DNA of 64,000 nt, taken from assembly GCA_028687935.1 (NCBI GenBank), contig JAQTZE010000003.1, positions 186,001 through 250,000 of the forward strand. Reading direction: 5' to 3'. Of the stretch, positions 16,985 through 26,302 are shown in pieces; the stretch's first letter is position 1; every line of letters begins with the position of its first letter. This DNA is from Sulfurimonas sp. GTDB lineage: Bacteria; Campylobacterota; Campylobacteria; Campylobacterales; Sulfurimonadaceae. The notes under the pieces were generated by a model that was given only the letters and a program-made list of their open reading frames with translations, did no database searches and was not told the origin of the DNA. The translations under genes were made by a program, and so were the position numbers.

Positions 16985-19093
16985 ATGATTGAAAATGTTT
17001 TAAAACGCGACGGTACACACAAAGAGTTTATGGCTTTTAAAATCGAAGATGCTATCAAAAAAGCATTTTTGAGTGAGCATATTGCTTATGATAGTGAGGT
17101 GTTTTTTAATGTACTGAAAATCTTACATAGTAAAAGAGCCGTAGCGGTAGAAGATATCCAAGACTTGATAGAAAAAGAGCTCTACAAGGCGAGATATTTT
17201 GAAGTGATGCGCTCTTTTATCCTCTATCGTCACATGCACAAGATGCAACGTGATACGCTCCTTGATGAAGATACCACCTATATCAACTCCACGCAAACCA
17301 TAGAAGAGTATATCAGCGGAAGTGACTGGAGAATCAAAGCAAACTCCAATACAGGCTACTCAAACGCAGGTCTCGTCAACAATACCGCAGGAAAAGTCAT
17401 AGCAAACTACTGGCTTGATAAGATCTACTCCAAAGAAGAAGGCTACGCGCATAGAAACGGGGATTATCATATCCATGACCTTGATTGTTTGACTGGATAT
17501 TGTGCGGGATGGAGTCTTCGCGTTTTACTTGATGAGGGTTTTAACGGAGTACGTGGCAGAGTCGAGAGCGATGCTCCAAAACACTTTCGTGAAGCACTTG
17601 GACAGATGGCAAACTTTTTGGGAATATTGCAAAGCGAATGGGCAGGAGCGCAGGCTTTTTCCTCTTTTGACACTTATCTCGCACCCTATGCTTTTGCAGA
17701 CAGACTCTCCTACAAAGATATCAAAAAAGCGATCAGAAGTTTTATCTACAACCTCAATGTGCCAGCGCGCTGGGGACAGTCACCTTTTACCAATATCACG
17801 ATAGATTGGACGGTTCCGAGTGATTTGAAAGACCAAATTCCTACCCGAAAACAGAGCCATCTTTTAAAAGAGCGATTTGATAGAAGACTTTTGGCTCTTG
17901 CGAATGAGAGAGGTTGTGAAAAGCTTGAAGATATGACTTACAAACATTTCCAAGCTGAAATGAACCAGATAAACAGAGCCTACTATGAGATCATGACCGA
18001 AGGTGATAAAACAGGACAGCCTTTTACCTTTCCGATACCGACTGTTAATATCACCGAAGATTTTGACTGGTATGGAGAAAATACAGATGTTTTGTTTGAA
18101 AATACGGCAAAAGTCGGCTCTTCATACTTTCAAAACTTTATAGGAAGCCAGTACAAACGCGACGTAAACGGAGAGCTCATAGCCAACGATGAAGCCTATA
18201 AACCAGGGCACGTACGCAGTATGTGTTGTCGTTTGCAGCTTGACCTTCGAGAGCTGCTCAAACGCGGTGGCGGGCTTTTTGGAAGTGCGGAGATGACGGG
18301 AAGTATCGGTGTTGTCACGCTCAATATGGCAAGAGTCGGCTTTTTATACAAGGGCGATAAAGAGGCGCTTATAGCGCAGATCGATCAGTTGATGGAACAC
18401 GCAAAATCGACTTTGGAGAAAAAAAGAGTCTTTATTCAAGAGATGTATGACAGAGGACTTTTCCCTTATACAAAGAGATATTTGCCAGGATTTAAAAATC
18501 ACTTCTCGACCATTGGTGTCAACGGTATCAATGAGATGATACGCAATTTTAGCAGTGATAGATATGATATTAGCGCACCAATAGGTATTGCGTTTGCAAC
18601 AGAGATATTAAATCATATACGAGAAAAAATGGTTGCGTTTCAAGAGGAGACAGGCAATCTGTACAACCTCGAAGCAACACCTGCTGAGGGGACGACATAC
18701 AGATTTGCCAAAGAGGATAAGAAAAGATATGCAAACGCAATCATTCAAGCAGGAAGAGATGAAAATATCTATTATACAAACTCTTCTCAAATTCCTGTTG
18801 ATTTGACGGAAGACCCTTTTGAAGCACTCGAGCTCCAAGACGAGCTGCAGTGTAAATATACGGGTGGGACGGTACTGCATCTTTATATGCAAGAGCAGGT
18901 GAGCTCCACTGAGGCTTGTAGAAAATTGGTCAAAAACGTGATTTCAAACTTTAGACTTCCCTATATCACCATCACGCCGCTCTTCTCTGTATGTCCAAAA
19001 CATGGCTATATCGCAGGAGAACATGAGTTTTGTCCGCAGTGTGATGCGGAGTTATTGGCAGAGTATGAAACTTTGGAAGAGGAAGTTTCTTAA
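16985..19093 (+). CDS. nrdD: Anaerobic ribonucleoside-triphosphate reductase, large part lacking the glycyl-radical tail
   Basis: 702 residues from ATG 16985 (GGAG six bases upstream). Reduces NTPs to dNTPs without oxygen. It has an N-terminal ATP-cone (VLKRDGTHKEF), the HIHDLD and LTGYCAGWSLR segments of the active barrel, GGGLFGSAEMTGSIGVVTLNM, and a zinc-ribbon-like CPKHGY...CPQC near the end. The usual C-terminal RVxGYxRPV loop with the radical glycine is absent. The frame stops at TAA 19091 and a separate 50-residue gene 87 bases later supplies that motif. The protein is therefore inactive alone by family logic. Confidence 0.92.
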   Translation: MIENVLKRDGTHKEFMAFKIEDAIKKAFLSEHIAYDSEVFFNVLKILHSKRAVAVEDIQDLIEKELYKARYFEVMRSFILYRHMHKMQRDTLLDEDTTYINSTQTIEEYISGSDWRIKANSNTGYSNAGLVNNTAGKVIANYWLDKIYSKEEGYAHRNGDYHIHDLDCLTGYCAGWSLRVLLDEGFNGVRGRVESDAPKHFREALGQMANFLGILQSEWAGAQAFSSFDTYLAPYAFADRLSYKDIKKAIRSFIYNLNVPARWGQSPFTNITIDWTVPSDLKDQIPTRKQSHLLKERFDRRLLALANERGCEKLEDMTYKHFQAEMNQINRAYYEIMTEGDKTGQPFTFPIPTVNITEDFDWYGENTDVLFENTAKVGSSYFQNFIGSQYKRDVNGELIANDEAYKPGHVRSMCCRLQLDLRELLKRGGGLFGSAEMTGSIGVVTLNMARVGFLYKGDKEALIAQIDQLMEHAKSTLEKKRVFIQEMYDRGLFPYTKRYLPGFKNHFSTIGVNGINEMIRNFSSDRYDISAPIGIAFATEILNHIREKMVAFQEETGNLYNLEATPAEGTTYRFAKEDKKRYANAIIQAGRDENIYYTNSSQIPVDLTEDPFEALELQDELQCKYTGGTVLHLYMQEQVSSTEACRKLVKNVISNFRLPYITITPLFSVCPKHGYIAGEHEFCPQCDAELLAEYETLEEEVS

Positions 19094-19106
19094 GCTATAA
19101 AGTAGA

Positions 19107-19164
19107 GTAGGTCTCTTGTGAAGTTTCTTAGATTAAGCCTCCAGAAGCTTCGCAAGAGACCTAC
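19107..19164 (+). promoter_or_regulatory. Long stem-loop between the two nrdD pieces
   Basis: A 17-base arm at 19107-19123 (GTAGGTCTCTTGTGAAG) is complementary to 19148-19164 with a single G-U pair, leaving a 24-base loop. No T-run follows, so it is not a standard terminator. It ends seven bases before the GGAG of the small gene. It may stabilise or separate the two messages, or set their ratio. An 11-base direct repeat GAAGTTTCTTA (19082 and about 19120) also spans the stop codon region. Confidence 0.75.
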
Positions 19165-19180
19165 AATAAAGGAGTAAAAA

Positions 19181-19333
19181 ATGAGTAAAAATGAGATATT
19201 AGAATTGGTACAAGCAAAAAGACAAAAGTGTACAGTTTACACAAGAGTGATGGGGTATCACAGACCCGTAGAGAGCTTCAATCTAGGAAAAATCGGTGAA
19301 CACAGACAAAGAAAGCAGTTTGTCGAACACTAA
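19181..19333 (+). CDS. Stand-alone glycyl-radical domain of NrdD
   Basis: A 50-residue gene preceded by GGAG. Its product contains YTRVMGYHRPV, with the expected radical glycine at residue 25, followed by SFNLGKIGEHRQRKQF, matching the C-terminal end of NrdD proteins. It is in the same reading frame as the large piece but three in-frame stops (TAA, TAG, TAA) lie between, so readthrough is excluded and it must be made separately. The arrangement recalls GrcA/YfiD, the spare glycyl-radical domain of pyruvate formate-lyase. It overlaps the activase gene by 38 bases. Confidence 0.85.
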   Translation: MSKNEILELVQAKRQKCTVYTRVMGYHRPVESFNLGKIGEHRQRKQFVEH

Positions 19334-19997
19334 AATTATCTATGATATAACGAAGTTTTCGCATCTGGATTATCCAGATCATCTCTCGTGTATCGTTTGG
19401 TTTGCGGGATGCAATATGCGCTGCGTTTACTGTTATAACAAAGAGATAGTGCTTGCCAAAAATGGGCACTACAAAATAGATGATCTCCTCTCTTTTTTAA
19501 GATCAAGAATCGGTCTTTTGGACGCTGTTGTCCTCTCCGGTGGAGAAGCCACAGACTATGAGCTCAAAGATTTGTGTGAGACCATTAAGGCTTTTGGTTT
19601 TAAGATCAAGCTTGACACCAATGGCACAAATTTTGAAAATCTTCGAACTTTATGTGAAGCAAAATTGATAGATTATATCGCGCTCGACTATAAAGCCCCA
19701 AAAAATAAATTTAAAGAGATAACCGCCTCTATCAAATTTGAAGAGTTTTCAAAGAGCTTGAACTACCTTGTGCAGAGTAGGATAGATTTTGAAGTACGAA
19801 CGACGGTTCACGCTGATTTGCTGGATGAAGAAGATATCAATTGTATCATCGATGACCTCGTAGAGCGAGGGTATGAGCAAAAATATTATCTACAGAATTT
19901 TCGTGATACGGGCACTTCTATCGGTTCTTTACAAAGTGCCTCAAAGAGCCTTGAGAGCGGTTTATTGAGTGACAAACTGCAGATAGTGATGCGATAG
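19296..19997 (+). CDS. nrdG: Anaerobic ribonucleotide reductase activase (radical SAM)
   Basis: 233 residues. The radical-SAM motif is CNMRCVYC (C-x3-C-x2-C) in AGCNMRCVYCYN, followed by VLSGGEATDY, as in NrdG-type activases of the NrdD2 kind. It should generate the glycyl radical on the preceding small protein. The start is GTG 19296 with AGGA seven bases upstream; TTG 19320 is an alternative giving a tidier N-terminus and a 14-base overlap. No ATG is available before the cluster motif. Confidence 0.88.
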   Translation: MNTDKESSLSNTKIIYDITKFSHLDYPDHLSCIVWFAGCNMRCVYCYNKEIVLAKNGHYKIDDLLSFLRSRIGLLDAVVLSGGEATDYELKDLCETIKAFGFKIKLDTNGTNFENLRTLCEAKLIDYIALDYKAPKNKFKEITASIKFEEFSKSLNYLVQSRIDFEVRTTVHADLLDEEDINCIIDDLVERGYEQKYYLQNFRDTGTSIGSLQSASKSLESGLLSDKLQIVMR

Positions 19998-20071
19998 TCT
20001 TATTGATGTATGTCATTACAACAGTGTTTCGTATTTGTTACTATAGCGCTTTTTGAGTGAGGAGAGAGTAG

Positions 20072-21733
20072 ATGGAAGAAGAGGAAGTAAAACTAAACAA
20101 ATATGAGCGTTATAAACTTCGGATGTCCCCTCATGATTTTTTTCCGCAGATTGAGAGCCTTGATTTTGAGAATATTGGAGATGCGGATAGATATTATCTG
20201 CAAGATTTTGGTATCTTCAATGCAGATTTTTCAGAAGAGGCATTTACACTTAGAGCCCGTATTCCAGGCGGCAGAATAAGTGCAACGCAATTTCGCAATC
20301 TTGCAGATATCGTGAAAAAATATGATCTTCGCATTATTATCACAGCCAGAGCAGGTCTACAAATCCAGGGACTTGAGGCTGAGAATATTCTTGAAGTTTT
20401 TCATCAGGTAAACGCGCTTGGTCTGAGCACATGGCAAAGTTTTGGCGATAATGCCCGTAATATAGTCACAGATATCTACGATGGAGTCGGTGCATACGCA
20501 GAGATCGAGAGCTATCCAATCATTATGCAGATGCAAGAGAGAGTCCTCAAAAAACCACGTTATGTGGGTATGCTCCCTCGACGTATCTCGGTTGGCATCT
20601 CAGGTAATAGTGCAAATGTGGTGTCGCTTTTTGCAAATGATCTCTATTTTGCTCTGGCGAAAAAAGATGCGCTATTTGGTTTTAATGTATTTATGGGTGG
20701 CAAAAACTCAAAAGTAGCCCAAGATGCGAATATCTTTTTAGACCCAAGTGAAGTTGCTGATTTTTTTGAAGCATTTATCGAGGCCTTTTTTCTTCACGGT
20801 CTACGTGGATCACGCTCAAATACGCGACTCTATCATCTGCTGAAGTCTATAGGAATGGAGCAGTTTAAAGAATATATAGAAATTGAATATAAAAAACCCT
20901 TCAAAAACGCAGGAGAGTTACTGCTCCAAAAAGCGACATTTGCTCAAACGCAGCAACTTAAAGATAAAAGTTACTCCTATTGTTATCAGACAGATTTCGC
21001 ACGCATCAGCGCTCAAGAGATCTCTATGATTGCAGAATATGCCACAAAACATAATGCTACTATCAGGCTTGGAATCGATCAAAATATCTACCTGTTTGGA
21101 TTAGAAGTGAAACCAACTGCGTTGACGCCTCCAAGAGAGAGTGCGATGATAGTGGCGTGTGCTGGAAGTGAATATTGCCCCTATTCATATTGGAATATCA
21201 AAAATGAGACATCCTATCTGCCGCTTGAGAAGATAAACGAGCATAAGATAGAAGTCGGTTTTTCAGGGTGCACAAAAGGGTGTGCGAGACACCAGCATGC
21301 AGATATCGGACTTATTGGTCTAAGAACAAGTAGTTTCGGTGCAGCAGAAGGCGGTGCAAAACTCTTTTTAGGGGCACAACACACAGAAGGAAAATCTGTA
21401 GCAAGAGCCATCTTCTCCATGGTTCCTCTGCAGCATCTCCACGCACTTTTAAGTCTGATTATCACTTTGTATGAGCAGAGCGGGTATCAGGACTTTGAAG
21501 CCTATACAGCAAAAGTGCTCAATAAATACTCCGAAGATTTTCTTGCTCTGTGGTTTTTGCTCAATCTTCAAACTGGGCAAAGCATCCAACTCATTGCAAG
21601 AGAAGAGAATAGTTTTGCATATGAAAAGAGTTTGCTCGGCGTGCATTTTTTAGGTTTAGAAGTACTCAGTTTTAATGCAGAGAGTTTTAAAAAAGCAGTC
21701 TCGCTGACAAGTAAAAAACTGTGGACTATTTAA
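20072..21733 (+). CDS. Siroheme/4Fe-4S sulfite or nitrite reductase
   Basis: 553 residues, a single-chain NirA/Sir-type enzyme that transfers six electrons to sulfite or nitrite, probably from ferredoxin. The cluster ligands are Cys363, Cys369, Cys400 and Cys404 in CAGSEYC and CTKGC; the ferredoxin-like half-domains with TARAGLQIQG are present. GGAG precedes the start. The siroheme genes at 14.2-15.7 kb should feed it. Sulfite or nitrite cannot be separated by eye; in a sulfur-oxidising lineage assimilatory roles for both are plausible. Its end overlaps the convergent regulator gene by eight bases. Confidence 0.88.
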   Translation: MEEEEVKLNKYERYKLRMSPHDFFPQIESLDFENIGDADRYYLQDFGIFNADFSEEAFTLRARIPGGRISATQFRNLADIVKKYDLRIIITARAGLQIQGLEAENILEVFHQVNALGLSTWQSFGDNARNIVTDIYDGVGAYAEIESYPIIMQMQERVLKKPRYVGMLPRRISVGISGNSANVVSLFANDLYFALAKKDALFGFNVFMGGKNSKVAQDANIFLDPSEVADFFEAFIEAFFLHGLRGSRSNTRLYHLLKSIGMEQFKEYIEIEYKKPFKNAGELLLQKATFAQTQQLKDKSYSYCYQTDFARISAQEISMIAEYATKHNATIRLGIDQNIYLFGLEVKPTALTPPRESAMIVACAGSEYCPYSYWNIKNETSYLPLEKINEHKIEVGFSGCTKGCARHQHADIGLIGLRTSSFGAAEGGAKLFLGAQHTEGKSVARAIFSMVPLQHLHALLSLIITLYEQSGYQDFEAYTAKVLNKYSEDFLALWFLLNLQTGQSIQLIAREENSFAYEKSLLGVHFLGLEVLSFNAESFKKAVSLTSKKLWTI

Positions 21734-22436
21734 GAGAGATCGCGTACCCTTCTCCTTTGATATTTTGGATGAGTGATGGTGATGTTTTTTTTCTCAGACG
21801 GCTTATGAATGCCCGTAGTTTCATATCGCTAACAGCCTCTTGTGGCCAGAGGCTGCGTTTTATACTTTCACTCTCGAGGGCTTTGTTGTCTTCTTTTGCT
21901 TGGAGTAGCAAGAGCTGGACGAATCTGTTTTCTGTTTTTGTGAGGGCGATATAACGCCCCTCCTTATAGAGTGTATTTTTCGTCTGGTTAAACGCAAAGC
22001 CACCTTGAAGTTCTATATTTTTACTCTCTATTTTTTGTGCTATCTCCATGATATAGGCCAGAAGTTCTTCAGGGTCAAAGGGTTTGATAAAGTATTTAGT
22101 CACGCCGATATCGATGGCACTGAGAAGTTTGTCGGTTTCACTAAAGGCACTTAAGATGATGATAGGAAGATTTGGCTCTCTCTTTCTGATCTCCTGCGCC
22201 ATCTCCAGACCGCTGCGTTTTGGCATCATGATATCAGTGATGACGATATCCGGAGCAATTTTTTGAAATTTTTCCAAGCCCTCTTCGCCATCACTCGCCG
22301 TCGTAAAGGTGTAAAAGTACTCTCCTATTGCGTTTTTCAAAAGAGAAGAGAGTTTGGCTTCATCTTCGACAAGCAAAACTTTGAGCTCTTTTAAAACCCT
22401 ATTTTTTATCCAAAATACATTTTTATTACTCGACAT
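21726..22436 (-). CDS. OmpR-family response regulator
   Basis: 236 residues. Receiver domain: VLLVEDEAKL, phospho-acceptor aspartate in VITDIMMPKRSG, and the switch lysine in FIKPFD. The C-terminal winged helix (YIALTKTENRFVQLLL, KLRAFISRLRKK, IKGEGYAI) is of the OmpR type. Start at ATG 22436 gives an 11-base overlap with the histidine kinase gene; a longer frame reading into the kinase is unlikely. It should bind DNA when phosphorylated by that kinase. Targets unknown. Confidence 0.88.
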   Translation of the reverse strand: MSSNKNVFWIKNRVLKELKVLLVEDEAKLSSLLKNAIGEYFYTFTTASDGEEGLEKFQKIAPDIVITDIMMPKRSGLEMAQEIRKREPNLPIIILSAFSETDKLLSAIDIGVTKYFIKPFDPEELLAYIMEIAQKIESKNIELQGGFAFNQTKNTLYKEGRYIALTKTENRFVQLLLLQAKEDNKALESESIKRSLWPQEAVSDMKLRAFISRLRKKTSPSLIQNIKGEGYAISLK

Positions 22437-23643
22437 TTCTCTCCTCCAGAGGGATTTTGATACTAAAGGTCGTTGTGTTTTTCTTGGATTTGACATCGAG
22501 TGAGCCCTTAAATCCTTGCTCACAAATCATCTTTGACATAAAAAGACCAAGACCTGTTCCCTGCGAAGCATGCTTGGTTGTAAAGTAGGGTTCAAAGATT
22601 TTGTAGATATCTTTTTCTTTGATACCGCCGGCATTATCTTCTATCTCGATGAGGGCAAAAGCCTTCTCTTTTTTGACTTTGATATGGATTTCGCGGATTA
22701 AAATACTGTTGAGTACAAAAGCGTCTTTGGCATTTTTGAGTAGATTGATGATGACTTGAGAGAGCTCGTTTGGGATACCCAAAATCATAATGCCCTCTGG
22801 ACTTTGAATATTTATTTTAAGTAACTCTTTGTGAATAAGTGCATCCAAAATATGTACAGACTCCCTGATGCACAGCGCCAAATCAAAATACTCTTTTGCT
22901 TTGTCTGGTTTGAAGAAGTTGGTAAAATCCTCTATCGTATTGGACATATTTTTGATGATGACCTTGCTTTGGTCATAGTAGTCACTTATTTTTTCGCCAT
23001 CCTCACTGAGTGAAGCTTTTTTGATATTAAAGAGGATGAGATTGAGCTCTGTGAGCGGCTGTCTCCATTGGTGTGCGATATTTGCCAGCATCTGCCCAAG
23101 GCTGGCAAATCGTGATTGCCAAAACATCACTTGCTGCTTGAGCTCATTTTTTCTGATCTCCTCTTGGACTCTGGCTTCGAGTGTGCGGTTGAGCTCTTGG
23201 AGCTCTTTTGTCTTTTCTTCTATCTTTTTTGCGAGATTTGTGTTGAGCTCTTCAAGCTCTCTCTCTTTTTTGAGGAGTTCTTCTTTGTAGAGTACCTCTT
23301 TGGTGACGTCGTATCGGATAGCCACATACTCCGCGATTTCGCCATTGGCTGAGAGGATAGGGATAACGGTCGTATTGACATAAAACGCAGAGCCATCTTT
23401 TGCTCGGTTTTTGACTGTACTTTTGTAGATTTTTTTCTTTTTGATAGTTTTCCACAGCTTGGCAAAAGTTGCAGCGTCCACGTCAGGATGGCGTATGATA
23501 TTATGGTTTTTGCCAAGGAGTTCAGCGCGTGTATAGCCTGAAATAGCACAAAACTCATCACTGACAAAAGTGATGATACCCTCAGTATCGGTCTTGGAGA
23601 TGATGTTGGTTTTTTCTATGGCTTCTTTGTATTGTTGCAGCAT
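22426..23643 (-). CDS. Soluble PAS-domain sensor histidine kinase
   Basis: 405 residues without membrane segments. An N-terminal PAS domain (about 10-125, with GYTRAELLGKNHNIIRHPD, the Aer-like type), a coiled coil rich in Glu/Lys/Leu (about 125-175), a HisKA-like segment with the phospho-histidine in IAHQWRQPLTELN, and a HATPase domain with EDNAGGIKEKD and GTGLGL. It probably senses a cytoplasmic redox or ligand signal. It overlaps and precedes the response regulator gene, forming a cognate pair. Confidence 0.9.
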   Translation of the reverse strand: MLQQYKEAIEKTNIISKTDTEGIITFVSDEFCAISGYTRAELLGKNHNIIRHPDVDAATFAKLWKTIKKKKIYKSTVKNRAKDGSAFYVNTTVIPILSANGEIAEYVAIRYDVTKEVLYKEELLKKERELEELNTNLAKKIEEKTKELQELNRTLEARVQEEIRKNELKQQVMFWQSRFASLGQMLANIAHQWRQPLTELNLILFNIKKASLSEDGEKISDYYDQSKVIIKNMSNTIEDFTNFFKPDKAKEYFDLALCIRESVHILDALIHKELLKINIQSPEGIMILGIPNELSQVIINLLKNAKDAFVLNSILIREIHIKVKKEKAFALIEIEDNAGGIKEKDIYKIFEPYFTTKHASQGTGLGLFMSKMICEQGFKGSLDVKSKKNTTTFSIKIPLEERNVE

Positions 23644-23718
23644 GGAGAGATTTTAGCAGATAATCTGAGAAAAAAATACGACATAGGTCAAGCTCACTGC
23701 GTTTGCAGTGAGAGACGT

Positions 23719-24708
23719 TTAAGGCAGAGCTATTTTTGAGAGCCCTTTATGTGCATCATACGCCAAACGCATCACACCTACAGCGTAGTTTGACGAGTTG
23801 TTGTAGCGCATGATTTTTTGGACATAATCACGTGTGTATTGGAGTTCTGGTTTGTCGCAAGAGAAGCAGTTATAGATTTTTTCGCCTTGCTTATTCTCGG
23901 CATAGACAAACGAGGCTTTTTCGTTTTCAAAATCAAAGGTGTACCAATCATCTTCAATCGTGTCCATATCGCCTACTTGATCCCAATCCATAAGCGTGTT
24001 CCACTCCGATCTTTGTGAGAGAAAATAGCTCGCTGAGACGATAGCATCACTCATATCACTCAAATCACCTATCTCACTTTTATAACCCTTTGCGTAACTG
24101 AAGTTATTGGGCATAAACTGAGGAATGCCTACTGCACCTGCATAAGAGCTTTTGAGGTTACACTGCTCAGGAGCGAGCTCTTTTTTGTAGCAGTAGGTGA
24201 TGACCGAGGCCATGTTTGTCTTGCTCATCTTTTTGAGCCACTTTTCTCTCGCTGTTGCTTCGCCGATACGTGTCACGATGGTGTTGAAGACGATAAAAGC
24301 ATCATGTTTTGGCTCGATTTTACCAAGGCGGGTCTCTTTCATCATGATTGCGGCAATGATTTCACGATTGACGCCGTAAGTTTTTTCCGCATAGTCATAG
24401 ACTTCGCTGTACTCATGGAGATTTTCTACGATGAGATGAACATATTGGACGAGACTGTTATTTGCTTTTTTCTCATTTTTAGCGTGTTGCTGTATCTCTT
24501 TTGGCTGAATGGCGTTCCATGCAGCTTCATCAAATTGCTTTGTCTTGACTAAAGAGAGTAAAAATTTGTTGGCATATTCATACGATACACCCTCTTTGAC
24601 GACGCTCTCGCAGACCTCTTCATAGTCGTTGTTGATGAGCTTACAGTTGGTGTACTCTGCCATGAGCGAAGTGCCTAGCAGTAAAAATGCCACGAATAAT
24701 TTGTTCAT
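23719..24708 (-). CDS. Secreted lytic murein transglycosylase (MltB/SLT type)
   Basis: 329 residues with a signal peptide (MNKLFVAFLLLGTSLMA). The transglycosylase domain has the catalytic glutamate in IMMKETRLG and the substrate groove segment SYAGAVGIPQFMPNNF, as in MltB-like GH103 enzymes. It cleaves peptidoglycan to 1,6-anhydroMurNAc products in the periplasm. It is the last gene of the recycling operon, overlapping murU by four bases, and makes the substrate for the other enzymes in the operon. Confidence 0.87.
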   Translation of the reverse strand: MNKLFVAFLLLGTSLMAEYTNCKLINNDYEEVCESVVKEGVSYEYANKFLLSLVKTKQFDEAAWNAIQPKEIQQHAKNEKKANNSLVQYVHLIVENLHEYSEVYDYAEKTYGVNREIIAAIMMKETRLGKIEPKHDAFIVFNTIVTRIGEATAREKWLKKMSKTNMASVITYCYKKELAPEQCNLKSSYAGAVGIPQFMPNNFSYAKGYKSEIGDLSDMSDAIVSASYFLSQRSEWNTLMDWDQVGDMDTIEDDWYTFDFENEKASFVYAENKQGEKIYNCFSCDKPELQYTRDYVQKIMRYNNSSNYAVGVMRLAYDAHKGLSKIALP

Positions 24709-25358
24709 ATTTCTCTCCGATTTATTGCTTCAAGTCTCTGTGGTGTGCCGATATCATGCCAGATTCCATGATAGAGCTCAGCACTTAACATTCCCTTTTC
24801 GCTCATCTCTCGCAAGAGTGGCGCAAGGGCAGATTTTCCCTCTGGCAGGTTTTTAAATAGTGTTGGATTATAGTAGCCTATGCCTGAATAAGTGTATTTG
24901 ATTTGAGCCTCATTGCAAAGTAAAGAGCCATTTAAGCCAAAATCACCTTTTGGGTTATGCTCTGGATTTGGTACAAGGATAAGATGGGCGAGTTTGCCAT
25001 CGAGTGCAAACGCAGCGTCAAAATCATAGTCACAAAAAACATCGCCATTGACGAGTAAAAAGGTATTATCTCCCAAAAGAGGCAATGCTTTGATAATACC
25101 GCCAGCACTCTCAAGCGCGCCACTCTCTTGCTCGTCTGAATAGTGTATCTTTACACCCCATTTTGCGCCATCACCAAGTGCTTGGGGTATTTTGTGCCCC
25201 AAGTGCGCGATATTGATGATGATCTCATCAAAGCCTTTTTTGGCAAGTTTTTCTATATGCCAGATGATAAGCGCTTTGCCATGGACTTCAAGAAGCGGCT
25301 TTGGCAGGCTATCTGTGAGCGGTCGCATCCTCTCTCCACGTCCTGCGGCAAGTATCAT
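24705..25358 (-). CDS. murU: N-acetylmuramate-1-phosphate uridylyltransferase
   Basis: 217 residues. The N-terminal ILAAGRGERMRPLTDSLPKPL is the nucleotidyltransferase signature; short size and pairing with an AmgK-type kinase indicate MurU, which makes UDP-MurNAc from MurNAc-1-phosphate. The start ATG overlaps the amgK stop codon (ATGA). It bypasses MurA/MurB and returns recycled sugar to wall synthesis, a route known from Pseudomonas. Confusion with glucose-1-phosphate or mannose-1-phosphate transferases is possible without the context. Confidence 0.82.
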   Translation of the reverse strand: MILAAGRGERMRPLTDSLPKPLLEVHGKALIIWHIEKLAKKGFDEIIINIAHLGHKIPQALGDGAKWGVKIHYSDEQESGALESAGGIIKALPLLGDNTFLLVNGDVFCDYDFDAAFALDGKLAHLILVPNPEHNPKGDFGLNGSLLCNEAQIKYTYSGIGYYNPTLFKNLPEGKSALAPLLREMSEKGMLSAELYHGIWHDIGTPQRLEAINRREI

Positions 25359-26302
25359 CGCTTTGATGTGAGCTCCTCGAGAAGTTGTGCGAGGTGTTGT
25401 GTCTCTTCATATCTCTTCGCAGTTTCCAAGACATAGTGTAGCGTGAGCGGAATATCTTTGAGATATCCCTCTTTGCCGTCACGAATATGTAGACGCGAGA
25501 AGACTCCGAGGACTTTGATATGGCGTTGCAAGCCCATAAAGTCAAACCACTTAATAAAGGTCGCATCCTCTACGTTTAGAGCTTTTTTATCCCGAAACGC
25601 AAGAACCAAAGCTTCGACATCTTCGCGTTTGTATGCGATATAGCAGTCCTTGAGCAGTGAGACCAGATCATAGGTAATCGCCCCACACATCGCATCTTGA
25701 TAGTCAATCACGCCAATCGCTCCATCGCGCTGAATCATGATATTGCGCGAGTGATAATCACGGTGGACAAAAACACCTTGAGGCTGAGAGAGGACGACTT
25801 CGCTGATTGCGTTTAGAGCTTCTGCGAGAATTTTCTGCTGCGTTTCATCCAGTGTGTGAGAGAGTTTTTTCTCCAAATACCAGCTCCGCATCAAGTCCAT
25901 CTCAAAGTGTAAAAAAGCTTTGTCATAGAGCGGCAGAGCAGTTGCATCTGCGTTTTGCATCTTGAGTATTGCATCGATTGCGTTTGTATAGAGTTCTTTG
26001 AAATTTGTCTCATTCAAGACATTGAGATAGTGAATATTGCCAAAATCTTCAAGGATCAAAAAACCCTCTTCAAGGTTTTGCTCATATATTTTCGGTGCGT
26101 TTACTCCTGCGTTTAGGAGTCTTTGGGTGATATCAAGAAAGGGTGCGAGAGAATTTTTCTCAAGCGAAGAGTCCATCAGCAAAACAGTTTTCTCACCCGA
26201 TGTGAGTCTGAAATATTGTCTAAAACTTGCATCTGCAGAGGCTATCGCTAGAGTGAAATCTTTGTAGGGAGTCGTTGCCAACCACGCTTGTATCTTATCC
26301 AT
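25355..26302 (-). CDS. amgK: N-acetylmuramate/N-acetylglucosamine anomeric kinase
   Basis: 315 residues of the aminoglycoside phosphotransferase fold. The catalytic loop is VFVHRDYHSRNIM, followed by GVIDYQDA for metal binding. AmgK phosphorylates MurNAc at C1. It is immediately followed by murU and preceded by anmK with 8-base and 4-base overlaps, which makes the assignment much safer than the fold alone. The small-molecule kinase would be cytoplasmic. Confidence 0.84.
   Translation of the reverse strand: MDKIQAWLATTPYKDFTLAIASADASFRQYFRLTSGEKTVLLMDSSLEKNSLAPFLDITQRLLNAGVNAPKIYEQNLEEGFLILEDFGNIHYLNVLNETNFKELYTNAIDAILKMQNADATALPLYDKAFLHFEMDLMRSWYLEKKLSHTLDETQQKILAEALNAISEVVLSQPQGVFVHRDYHSRNIMIQRDGAIGVIDYQDAMCGAITYDLVSLLKDCYIAYKREDVEALVLAFRDKKALNVEDATFIKWFDFMGLQRHIKVLGVFSRLHIRDGKEGYLKDIPLTLHYVLETAKRYEETQHLAQLLEELTSKR

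Noticed and set aside
16985-19333. Readthrough, recoding or intein as an explanation of the nrdD split
   Set aside because: Three in-frame stops of two kinds lie between the pieces, the small gene has its own GGAG and ATG, and the 87-base spacer is far too short for an intein or intron.
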